Of a DNA stretch of 6,892 bases, positions 1-6,493 are shown piece after piece. Below the pieces are notes generated by a model. That model was given only the letters and a program-made list of their open reading frames with translations. It was not told the DNA's origin and did not search any database. Position numbers and translations under genes: made by a program. This stretch comes from Adhaeribacter sp. GTDB taxonomy: Bacteria > Bacteroidota > Bacteroidia > Cytophagales > Hymenobacteraceae. Numbering within the stretch: position 1 is the first letter of the stretch; the number at the start of each line of letters is the position of its first letter. The stretch is from the NCBI GenBank assembly GCA_028288395.1, contig JAQBNV010000592.1, forward strand, positions 1-6,892, in the 5' to 3' direction.

Positions 1-303
1 TAAGCTTTGAGTTTTGTCACTTTTGCTTACGTACTGGCTCGCTTTTTTTTGCCTTTTATAAAATTTAAACATGCTCTAAGGTTATTTACTTAATTGATAC
101 CTAAATTATTTAAACACTTATTGGCCAAACCCCGGAATTCCGCTATCATTTAAATCTTTGCCTCTGGCAGGAATAAATCTTTGTCTATTTACAGGCTAAA
201 TTTTTACTTTCCTTTTCTTCTTTAAAATAAAAAGATAAATTAAAGCTGAAGACCTCGGCTTACTAATTTTTATTCAGGTTAATATATTTTATTCCTACCA
301 GCG
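1..303. other. Intergenic leader region, no gene recognised
   Basis: I see no convincing coding region in this AT-rich stretch upstream of the TolB-like gene. The window opens with TAA, which could be the stop codon of a gene lying to the left, but this cannot be judged from here. No exact copy of the Bacteroidota -7 element (TAnnTTTG) was found, although several near matches occur (for example AATCTTTG inside the repeats at 151-183). The promoter of the gene at 304 is therefore not assigned. The only structure noted is the phased repeat listed separately. Confidence 0.5.
151..219. repeat. Short phased direct repeat, period 23 bp (two good copies, one weak)
   Basis: The ten bases TAAATCTTTG occur at 151-160 and again at 174-183, exactly 23 bp apart. 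Similarity continues beyond the core as n-CT and then CAGG at 168-171 and 192-195, the second copy having one extra base. A degenerate third start, TAAATTTTTACT, falls at 197, again 23 bp on. The array sits 85-150 bp upstream of the start codon at 304. Two or three phased sites in a leader suggest a binding site for a dimeric or multimeric regulator, but AT-rich chance similarity is possible. Confidence 0.35.
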
Positions 304-1887
304 ATGCGCAAACTTATCTTTCTTTTAGTAGCCTTTTTATTAGTTAATATTGCAATGGCCCAAACAACTGCCATCGGAATATTCCAAAACCACGCAGATA
401 TTGGAAGTCCCAAAAAAGCCGGCGGCGCCCAATACGATGCAACCACTCAGACCTACCAAATTAAAGGAGGTGGCAGCAATATCTGGTTTAATCGCGATGA
501 ATTCCATTATCTCTACAATAAAATTGCGGGTGATTTTATTCTCACGGCTAATTTTGAATTTGTAGGTCAGAAAGGCGATCCGCACCGCAAAATAGGCTGG
601 ATGATTCGGGAATCGGTGGACGAAGCAGCCGCCAGCATGAACGCAGTCGTACACGGCGACGGCCTTACCGTTTTACAGTGGCGCCCTTTGCGCGGAGCTT
701 ACATGCGCGACCCGCAGGACGAAATTTTCTACGCTAAAAAAACCATTTTCCAGGTGATACAACTGGAGCGCAGCGGCAAAAAAATGATTATGCGAGTGGC
801 CAATTGGGGAGAACCGCTGCAGGAAGTGGGCCAGCACACCATGTCGGATATGCCCGATGCGGTGCTGGCCGGGTTATTTATTTCATCGCACAACCCGGAG
901 GCTGTAGAAGAAGCCAAAGTCTGGAATGTCCGGATAGACAAACCGGTAGCCAGCAATTTCCATCCGAATCCGCAAATCCAGAAAACCCTTACGACATCGC
1001 AGGGAATATTAGGCTGCCGCCTGGAAACCATGACTATCGCCGATGGCAAAAGAAAAGTAATTCTGGAATCGAGTGGCCGGTTTGAAGCGCCCAACTGGAT
1101 GCCCGGCGGCAAAAAGCTTCTTTATAATGCCGGAGGATTATTGTACACCATTCCGGTAACGGGCGGCACCCCGGAAAAAGTAAATACCGGTGCCATTACT
1201 AAATCAAATAACGATCATGGCATTTCTTTTAACGGCAAACAACTGGCCATCAGCAGTGGCCGCGAAGGTGCCTCGGGCGGCGGTTCTTATGTATATGTAT
1301 TGCCTTTAACCGGTGGAGACCCCAAACTCGTAACAGAACAATCGCCATCTTACTGGCACGGCTGGGCTCCCAACAACAAAGAAGTAACATTTGTGGGCCA
1401 GCGCAACGGCAGCAAAATTTATAATATTTACCGCGCCAATATAAACACGGGCAAAGAGGTAGCCTTAACCAGCAACACCACCGGCCACGTGGATGGCCCG
1501 GAATATTCGCCTGACGGCAAATATATTTACTATAATGCCAACCCTACCGGCACCATGCAACTCTGGCGGATGCGGCCCGATGGCACCGGGAAAGAACAAA
1601 TCACCTTTGATGAAAACCATAACTGGTTTCCGCATATTTCCCCGGATGGAAAATGGATTGCCTATATTTCTTTCCCGACCGATATCGATCCTGATTCGCA
1701 TCCATCTTACCAGCGGGTAACACTGCGGTTAGTACCAGCAACGGGCGGCGCTCCCAGGATTATGGCTTATCTCTACGGCGGTCAGGGAACCATCAATGTA
1801 AATTCCTGGTCACCCGATAGCAAGTCCATTGCTTTTGTAAGTAATTCCGAAAAAGCTGAAACGAGCAGCACCGACAAAAGCAAGTAA
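304..1887 (+). CDS. Exported TolB-like beta-propeller (PD40) protein with N-terminal concanavalin-like domain
   Basis: A 527-residue protein that starts with a classical signal peptide (MRK, then a hydrophobic core, predicted cleavage after A-M-A at residue 19, leaving Q20). There is no lipobox. Residues about 20-215 look like a concanavalin/DUF1349-type beta-sandwich (I-W-F-N-R-D-E-F, G-W-M-I-R-E-S, V-Q/L-Q-W-R segments). Residues about 230-520 form a propeller of PD40/WD40-like blades. Blade signatures are N-W-M-P-G-G-K near 264-270, G-W-A-P-N-N-K near 353-359, Y-S-P-D-G-K at 401-406, I-S-P-D-G-K at 445-450 and W-S-P-D-S-K at 502-507. Automated pipelines tend to call such proteins 'TolB family' or 'biopolymer transporter TolB'. 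True TolB has a different N-terminal domain and sits in the Tol-Pal cluster, which is absent here, so a Tol role is not supported. A periplasmic or surface ligand/polysaccharide-binding role is inferred. The ATG directly precedes the signal peptide and has no Shine-Dalgarno, as is usual in this phylum. Confidence 0.88.
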   Translation: MRKLIFLLVAFLLVNIAMAQTTAIGIFQNHADIGSPKKAGGAQYDATTQTYQIKGGGSNIWFNRDEFHYLYNKIAGDFILTANFEFVGQKGDPHRKIGWMIRESVDEAAASMNAVVHGDGLTVLQWRPLRGAYMRDPQDEIFYAKKTIFQVIQLERSGKKMIMRVANWGEPLQEVGQHTMSDMPDAVLAGLFISSHNPEAVEEAKVWNVRIDKPVASNFHPNPQIQKTLTTSQGILGCRLETMTIADGKRKVILESSGRFEAPNWMPGGKKLLYNAGGLLYTIPVTGGTPEKVNTGAITKSNNDHGISFNGKQLAISSGREGASGGGSYVYVLPLTGGDPKLVTEQSPSYWHGWAPNNKEVTFVGQRNGSKIYNIYRANINTGKEVALTSNTTGHVDGPEYSPDGKYIYYNANPTGTMQLWRMRPDGTGKEQITFDENHNWFPHISPDGKWIAYISFPTDIDPDSHPSYQRVTLRLVPATGGAPRIMAYLYGGQGTINVNSWSPDSKSIAFVSNSEKAETSSTDKSK

Positions 1888-2160
1888 GGCGGGTAGTAGC
1901 ACATTCCTGAACTTGTTAAAATGTATTTAAAATATATTTTTATGTCTGAAGCTAAAGGGTTTAACTTATTGTTAACCATCAAGTTTGAACAGAATCCGCC
2001 AGCGTTAATCCCGAAAATAGGAATTTTATTTTTCCAGAGCCGGAAGTTTCACCATCTATATGTCCAACGATTTTACATAGCTCAATGAAAAGATGAGTAG
2101 CCCTGCAAACCTGGCACTGCCCATGGGAAGCCTGATAGCTTTGACGGATTTGACATATCT
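1888..2160. other. Convergent intergenic region, no gene recognised
   Basis: This stretch lies between the 3' ends of the plus-strand propeller gene and the minus-strand sugar operon. No ORF here shows family features. No strong plus-strand terminator was found. A weak AAAAT/ATTTT stem-loop at 2014-2027 followed by T-rich sequence is the only candidate, and it is too AT-rich to call with confidence. Confidence 0.5.
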
Positions 2161-2206
2161 AGTAAATAAAAATAGCTCCCTGCCTCTAACGAAGCAGGGA
2201 GCTATT
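2161..2206 (-). terminator. Intrinsic terminator of the minus-strand sugar isomerase/epimerase operon
   Basis: A perfect 13-bp inverted repeat pairs 2171-2183 with 2194-2206 (AATAGCTCCCTGC and its complement) around a 10-nt loop. Read on the minus strand, the hairpin is followed by a T-rich tail (TTTATTTACT, complement of 2161-2170), which fits a Rho-independent terminator. It lies about 65 bp past the stop codon of the gene at 2270-3133. On the plus strand the hairpin is followed by GCATAAATTT rather than a T-run, so it probably works mainly for the minus-strand operon, though the hairpin could also slow convergent transcripts. Confidence 0.85.
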
Positions 2207-2269
2207 GCATAAATTTAAATAAATATTAAAGTCCTTTTTAATTGTGCGGAACAACTTTTCCGGCGGCTG

Positions 2270-3133
2270 TTATTCCTGCAGGCTTTTTAGGTAAGCCATC
2301 GTTTGCGGAACCTGCTGCCGGAACTTGGGGCTTTCGTCTTCTATAAAATAATATTTTACGCCCACCTTTTTCGCCGCTTTTAAAATAGCCGGCAGGTTCA
2401 ACTGGCCGGTTCCCAGCGCCACATCGTTATCGGTAGAAGTGCCGCCGGTATGATCGCCTTTGATGCCTTTCCGTAAATCTTTCAGGTGCATCAGTTTCCA
2501 ACGATTCGGATATTTTAGCAACAACTTTTCCGGATCACCGCCCCCGTGAAATACCCATAGAATATCCATTTCGAACGAAACATATTCCGGGTTGGTATTT
2601 TTAACCATGTAGTCGAACAGGGTACCGTTCTGGTACGGAATAAATTCGTAACCGTGGGTATGGTAGCAAAACGTAATGCCGTTTTCCTTCATTATTTTAC
2701 CGGCCCGGTTAAAATCAGCCACCGCTTTCTGAGCATCTTCCAGGGTAAATTCTTTTTTATGCGGTATCCAGGCCGTCATTACGTAAGTAGCACCAATTGC
2801 TTTGGCTTTGCGCGCAACTTCCGCCGGATCTTTTACGATCTCGTCGTAGCCCGCCCCCACCGAAGGGCTGGTCATTCCGCGCTCGTCCAGTAACTTCCGG
2901 AAAGCTTCAGGAGTAAGTCCGTTCGGGTTAGTGCTGCTCTCCAGCACGGTTATGCCCAGGTTTTTGATAGAGTCGAGGGTAGCCGCCACATCTTTTTTCA
3001 TGCTATCGCGGAAGGTGTAAGTTTGCATGCCCGGTGCCTGCGGAAACAGGGGTTTACCTTTTTGAGCAAACGTAACTTGCGCGCCAAAACCTAACAACAG
3101 GGCAAGGAATAATAAACAGGTAATTTTTTTCAT
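2270..3133 (-). CDS. Exported sugar phosphate isomerase/epimerase-like TIM-barrel protein
   Basis: A 287-residue protein of the xylose isomerase-like TIM-barrel family (AP endonuclease 2 / sugar phosphate isomerase/epimerase). Residues 1-23 are a clear signal peptide (MKK, long Leu-rich core, T-F-A, then Q24), so the enzyme acts outside the cytoplasm. Family motifs are in order: Y-H-T-H-G-Y-E at 157-163, F-E-M-D at 187-190, M-H-L-K-D at 215-219, G-T-G at 241-243 and F-I-E-D-E at 263-267. By analogy with sugar 3-epimerases, E163, D190, H216 and E265 or E267 are candidate metal ligands; this is inference. Length is normal for the family. A phosphorylated substrate is unlikely in the periplasm, so the standard family name is probably misleading. 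Exported relatives in Bacteroidota often occur with glycoside- or keto-sugar-processing genes. It follows the AGE epimerase gene after 73 bp in the same orientation, without a promoter I could recognise in the gap, and is probably the second gene of an operon. Confidence 0.88.
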   Translation of the reverse strand: MKKITCLLFLALLLGFGAQVTFAQKGKPLFPQAPGMQTYTFRDSMKKDVAATLDSIKNLGITVLESSTNPNGLTPEAFRKLLDERGMTSPSVGAGYDEIVKDPAEVARKAKAIGATYVMTAWIPHKKEFTLEDAQKAVADFNRAGKIMKENGITFCYHTHGYEFIPYQNGTLFDYMVKNTNPEYVSFEMDILWVFHGGGDPEKLLLKYPNRWKLMHLKDLRKGIKGDHTGGTSTDNDVALGTGQLNLPAILKAAKKVGVKYYFIEDESPKFRQQVPQTMAYLKSLQE

Positions 3134-3206
3134 AATTGATTTTACAGGATTTTAGATAATACGCGAAGATTTATCAATATAATTATTTATTTCCATCGGG
3201 GCCGGA

Positions 3207-4844
3207 TTAAAGCGATACGACATTACTTAAACCCGATTGGTTGCCTTGGTAATCTACCGCTTTCACCGTAAATTTACTGCCTTTCAGTTTGCCGGCCCCT
3301 GTAACCGCAAAAGTAGTAAGCGGCGTAAAACCAATTCGCTTGCCATTCTGATATAGATTAAAGCCCAATAAAATCCGGTTATCAGTTGCTTTTTCCCATT
3401 TCAACACAACGGCATTATTTACCATCCGGCTATTAAGGTTTTTCGGCGCTGTTGGCGCCGTTTTATCGGGCCGTAAGCGCTGCACAATATTAGACAATGC
3501 CCGAAACTGGTGGTAAGATGCTTTCCAGATTTGGCCTTTTTGAGCGGTCTTCATAGCGGGCTGTTTATCCAGGCCACCCATGTACCATTCGCCATGTTCG
3601 TGATCAATAATATACTTGTTTATATATTCCCATTGTTTCTGAAATAAACTAAAATAATTTAGTTCGTCTTTCGGATACCGATCGGCCATGAGCAGCAAAG
3701 TATTCAGGCCTTCGGCTTGCGCCCACCAGTTTTTCGTATCTTTAATAATGGTGATGTCCGTTTTATCTTTGAAATAATAGCCCGCATCGTAAAATCCGCC
3801 CACTTTATTATCAAACCCATTCCGGATGGTATGATCGGTGAGCTTTTTAGCTACCGCTTTCGTTTTGGCATCCTGCGGCAAGCCCAGTATATGCGAAGCT
3901 TCCAACAATAAATAAGCCGTTTCGATATCGTGGCCGAAAGAAACTTCGTCGAGGCCATGGTGCTTATCCAAGGTAGCTTCGGAAGAGTCGCGGAACGTAA
4001 TCGGTTTCCAGTCGGAGGTAAAGAACAGGGTTAAATGCCCTTTGGGGGTAACCATGGTATCCCGGATGAGCACCAGCATTTCCTGTAACCGCTGCCGCAC
4101 CAGGGGGTCGGGCCAAACCAGGTAAAGCTCGGAAAAAGCTTCGAGTAAATGGATGGAGCTGTTCTGGTCTTTATACCCGATATCGGAAGTAGACGCCACC
4201 TGGCTTGTACGTTTAATGGGCGTTCCGTCTGGCGCCAGCGCCTGAAAATATCCTTTGTTTACAGGATCATGACTGTGTTTTTCGAGCCAGCGGAAGGTTT
4301 TCTTCGCCAGGTTTAAGGCGCTGGTGTCGCCGGAAGCCTGGTAATAAGCCGCCAGGCCGTAGATAGCAAAAGCATTACCGTAGGCATGTTTAGCACCGCC
4401 GGCATAACCGCTGCCCTGCGTTTTCACATTGCCCTGCCGGTCTACCAAGGTATAAAAGCCACCGTTGGTCTTATCCCACATTTTGTCTCTAAGAAAGGCT
4501 ACGCCGTGTTTAGCGCTGCTTAAGTAGTAATCGACTTGGGGATATAGCTGGGCCGCTTTGGCATTAGACCAGATGTGCCGCGCCTGGGTAACCACCATTT
4601 TGTCCTGCGGGCCGGTAGGTTGCCAATCGTAGGTAAAGGTACTCAGAAAGCCGCCGTATTCTTTATCGACTGCCTGCGGATACCATTTATTCAGCATTTC
4701 GGTTTTAATCGACTTTTCGATATCAGCAGCCAACTTCGCTTTCACATTTGGGTCAGCGGCCTTAAAGGCAACGGAAAAAAGCGCCGCCAGCCCGCACAAC
4801 ACAAAAAAGACAGAAAGCTGGGGATTATATTTCTTCGGACGCAT
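3207..4844 (-). CDS. Exported AGE-family (cellobiose 2-epimerase-like) enzyme with C-terminal FN3 domain
   Basis: A 545-residue protein of the N-acylglucosamine 2-epimerase/cellobiose 2-epimerase superfamily, (alpha/alpha)6 barrel. Residues 1 to about 29 form a basic, then hydrophobic, signal sequence (cleavage likely near F-K-A); C17 has no proper lipobox. The barrel spans about 34-455 and keeps the family's active-site blocks: Q-A-R-H-I-W-S at 87-93, K-H-A-Y-G-N-A-F at 152-159, H-L-L-E-A-F at 232-237, F-G-H-D-I-E at 303-308, W-W-A-Q-A-E-G-L at 373-380 and Y-H-Q-F-R-A-L at 444-450. The conserved histidines (H153, H232, H305, H445) match those used for proton transfer in cellobiose 2-epimerases, which epimerise the C2 position of a reducing-end sugar. 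Residues about 461-545 are an added fibronectin type III-like domain ending in D-Y-Q-G-N-Q-S-G-L-S. The family is usually about 390-420 residues, so the FN3 tail and export signal explain the extra length. The FN3 domain may hold the enzyme on a polysaccharide or protein partner. First gene of the likely two-gene operon. Exact substrate unknown. Confidence 0.9.
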   Translation of the reverse strand: MRPKKYNPQLSVFFVLCGLAALFSVAFKAADPNVKAKLAADIEKSIKTEMLNKWYPQAVDKEYGGFLSTFTYDWQPTGPQDKMVVTQARHIWSNAKAAQLYPQVDYYLSSAKHGVAFLRDKMWDKTNGGFYTLVDRQGNVKTQGSGYAGGAKHAYGNAFAIYGLAAYYQASGDTSALNLAKKTFRWLEKHSHDPVNKGYFQALAPDGTPIKRTSQVASTSDIGYKDQNSSIHLLEAFSELYLVWPDPLVRQRLQEMLVLIRDTMVTPKGHLTLFFTSDWKPITFRDSSEATLDKHHGLDEVSFGHDIETAYLLLEASHILGLPQDAKTKAVAKKLTDHTIRNGFDNKVGGFYDAGYYFKDKTDITIIKDTKNWWAQAEGLNTLLLMADRYPKDELNYFSLFQKQWEYINKYIIDHEHGEWYMGGLDKQPAMKTAQKGQIWKASYHQFRALSNIVQRLRPDKTAPTAPKNLNSRMVNNAVVLKWEKATDNRILLGFNLYQNGKRIGFTPLTTFAVTGAGKLKGSKFTVKAVDYQGNQSGLSNVVSL

Positions 4845-5009
4845 ATCTGATTGATAAATAATTTATAAAAGTATTATTAACGGCGTGACCGACTCCGTGC
4901 ACCCTGATAATTCAATATTTTAAGTCTCTTAAGGTATTTAAACTTATTAAAGTATCCAATATTTAACTTAAATTTCAAAATCCACTTTCCGTACCATCTG
5001 TTTTAGGCA

Positions 5010-5026
5010 GCCAATTAAAAATTGGC
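5010..5026. repeat. Small perfect inverted repeat, operator-like
   Basis: GCCAATT at 5010-5016 and AATTGGC at 5020-5026 form a 7-bp perfect dyad around AAA. It lies about 166 bp upstream of the AGE epimerase start codon. The size and symmetry fit a binding site for a dimeric regulator, but the AT-rich context makes a chance dyad possible, and no regulator gene is nearby to support it. Confidence 0.3.
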
Positions 5027-5315
5027 AGCATTCAGGCTGGTCCGGCACCGGCCGTAATATTTACGCCCGTTAAATATTCTTCCTGGGGTCGGGGTTAGTC
5101 TTTAAACTTGATGAAAGCCTTACTGAAAATTTTACTCTTCCCGATTTACCAGAGAAGTCGCGCCTGACAGAAGTAACAAAATAAATTAAATGCGGGTTGC
5201 TGCCGCTAAGGTAAGGTGGTATTTTATCCGATCGGTAATATTATGTTATCTTTATCAGTTTAATTTAATCACTTGCGTATGCAAGGACCTACTAAGCCCC
5301 GTTAAAGGCGGATCA

Positions 5316-5349
5316 CCGCATTATATTCAGGGATAGTACCTGGATGCGG
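5316..5349. repeat. Imperfect stem-loop upstream of the H-NOX gene
   Basis: An outer stem CCGCAT (5316-5321) with ATGCGG (5344-5349) encloses an inner stem CAGG (5328-5331) with CCTG (5339-5342), separated by an asymmetric internal loop (six bases on one side, one on the other). T-rich sequence follows 10-30 bp later. It could be a decayed terminator or a structured RNA element. No gene immediately upstream on the plus strand needs terminating, and the role is unknown. Confidence 0.3.
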
Positions 5350-5486
5350 AGTGGCGTTTAAAACTATCTTTATTATTTTATTATCCCAAAGCCGTGCTAA
5401 TCCATTTAGGTGGTTCATTAAGGCCCGTTACCGCACCTTATTACCAGCCTGCCTAAGTGTAGCCTGGTTAACTCAGATCTTCGGTC

Positions 5487-5517
5487 TTTGCGCTAAAATA
5501 ATTATATTGTATTTTTG
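5487..5517 (+). promoter_or_regulatory. Bacteroidota-type sigma-70 promoter for the H-NOX gene
   Basis: TTTG at 5487-5490 and TATTTTTG at 5510-5517 are separated by 19 bp. This matches the Bacteroidota consensus exactly (-33 TTTG, -7 TAnnTTTG, spacing about 19-21). Transcription would start roughly at 5522-5525. The in-frame TTG at 5515-5517 lies inside the -7 element, so it cannot be the translation start of an mRNA made from this promoter. Confidence 0.75.
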
Positions 5518-5524
5518 CTAAAAG

Positions 5525-5531
5525 AAAGGAG
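5525..5531 (+). promoter_or_regulatory. Possible Shine-Dalgarno for an alternative H-NOX start
   Basis: AAAGGAG at 5525-5531 lies 7 nt before an in-frame TTG at 5539-5541. The spacing is good, and it would support a protein 11 residues longer than the start chosen here. Against it, it would sit at the extreme 5' end of the transcript from the promoter at 5487-5517, Bacteroidota rarely depend on such sites, and the family register points to the TTG at 5572. Confidence 0.35.
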
Positions 5532-5571
5532 CAAAGATTTGGCAGAAGACAAAACAGTTAGAGAAGACACT

Positions 5572-6114
5572 TTGCATGGTTCTATGTTTGTATTACTCAA
5601 AAGGTATATAGAACATACTTACGATTACAGTACCTGGTTTAATCTGTTAGCCGCAGTGGGCCTGCAAGATTCTTCTTATCAAATGCATGAAAAATATCCG
5701 ACCAAGGATTTATATGCATTGGTGCATGCCGTTGCGCAAATGACTAAAACACCTAAATACAATATATTAGAGCAGTTTGGTGAATTTCTGGTGCCCGATT
5801 TACTTTTAATATACCGCAAGCATGTTCAGCCGCAATGGCGCACCTACGATATGCTATTAAACACGGAAGCTACCATGCATGGCTCGGCCAGAAAAGAAGA
5901 TGGGAGTACCGACCCTCCTATTTTATTGGTAACAAAAAAAGGCAGTCATCAATTAATGGTTGATTACCATTCGAAGCGCAGATTGGCCGGGGTAGCCGTA
6001 GGCATAATTAAGGGGATAGCAAATTATTACCAGGAAAGTGATAAAGTAAACGTCGAATGCCTTACCGGCAAAGAGGAAGAAAGGGTTCAGATACTGGTAA
6101 GTTTTTCGCAATAG
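5572..6114 (+). CDS. Stand-alone H-NOX haem protein, probable nitric oxide sensor
   Basis: An H-NOX (HNOB, haem nitric oxide/oxygen binding) domain protein of 180 residues, the whole length of a typical family member. Key residues fall almost in the register of Thermoanaerobacter H-NOX: proximal haem ligand H103 (M-H-G; H102 there), P115-P116 of the T-D-P-P segment, and the haem-propionate motif Y132-x-S134-x-R136 (131/133/135 there). The distal positions equivalent to W9, N74 and Y140 of that O2 binder are L9, L73 and V141, so the pocket is apolar. By the known family rule this predicts NO selectivity rather than O2 binding. Start choice: TTG at 5572 places the initiator Met where relatives have M-x-G. 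TTG at 5539 (with AAAGGAG upstream) is possible; TTG at 5515 overlaps the -7 promoter element and is unlikely. Bacterial H-NOX proteins usually regulate a histidine kinase or cyclic-di-GMP enzyme encoded next door; none is seen here, so its partner is unknown. Cytoplasmic, no signal peptide. Confidence 0.88.
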   Translation: MHGSMFVLLKRYIEHTYDYSTWFNLLAAVGLQDSSYQMHEKYPTKDLYALVHAVAQMTKTPKYNILEQFGEFLVPDLLLIYRKHVQPQWRTYDMLLNTEATMHGSARKEDGSTDPPILLVTKKGSHQLMVDYHSKRRLAGVAVGIIKGIANYYQESDKVNVECLTGKEEERVQILVSFSQ

Positions 6115-6493
6115 GCATTATCAAAATTTTCAGCCGACTTAATATTTTAAATAATTTAACCGTTCCTCTTTTTAAATAGCTTAATTGAATTAGGCACTTG
6201 TTTAATGGTTCAGAAATGCTACACTATATCCATGAGTACACGTACCGCTCCAACCCAACTAAAATAAAAAAAGGTATTTTTGAAAATCTCCTTAATAGGA
6301 TGGTTGCCGCACCTTCCCATTCCTATAAAATGATTATAAGTTAAATGACTAGTTCAATAGCTTAATTTAAGTTTAAGCGGGCCGATACCAGCACAACGCC
6401 CTAACCAGCTTCTAACTTTTGAAGTTCTATTTTTCTTCCAACTTCCCTATCAAATTTCCAAATTTTAAACATTCCCAATTAATTTTTATATAG
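6115..6493. other. Intergenic region, no gene recognised
   Basis: AT-rich stretch between the H-NOX gene and the small basic protein gene. No convincing terminator follows the H-NOX stop codon. A 42-codon frame with an ATG start (6216-6344) has no recognisable features and is not called. Confidence 0.45.

Larger units (their letters stand above)
4845..5486. other. Long divergent intergenic region, no gene recognised
   Basis: About 640 bp between the divergently oriented AGE epimerase gene and the H-NOX promoter. No ORF of useful length or recognisable family is present on either strand; the only short frame starting with ATG at 5111 encodes 18 residues. The minus-strand promoter of the sugar operon should be here, but I found no exact TAnnTTTG on that strand. 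Three inverted repeats stand out (5010-5026, 5272-5285 and 5316-5349). The region may contain regulatory sites, an unrecognised small RNA or decayed sequence. Confidence 0.5.

Noticed and set aside
729..1112. Long minus-strand frame of 127 codons inside the propeller gene
   Set aside because: Antisense shadow of a well-supported coding sequence; no family resemblance.
1782..1982. Minus-strand frame of 66 codons across the 3' end of the propeller gene
   Set aside because: It mostly overlaps the real gene on the opposite strand, has no family features, and its composition fits a chance antisense frame.
2014..2027. AAAAT/ATTTT stem-loop followed by T-rich DNA as terminator of the plus-strand propeller gene
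   Set aside because: The stem is five A-T pairs only and lies about 130 bp past the stop codon; too weak to call.
5111..5167. 18-codon frame starting ATG-AAA with a hydrophobic stretch
   Set aside because: Too short to support as a gene, no ribosome-binding or promoter signal, and such frames are common by chance.
6216..6344. 42-codon frame with an ATG start between the H-NOX and small basic protein genes
   Set aside because: No recognisable domain, no clear promoter or terminator, and length compatible with chance in AT-rich DNA.
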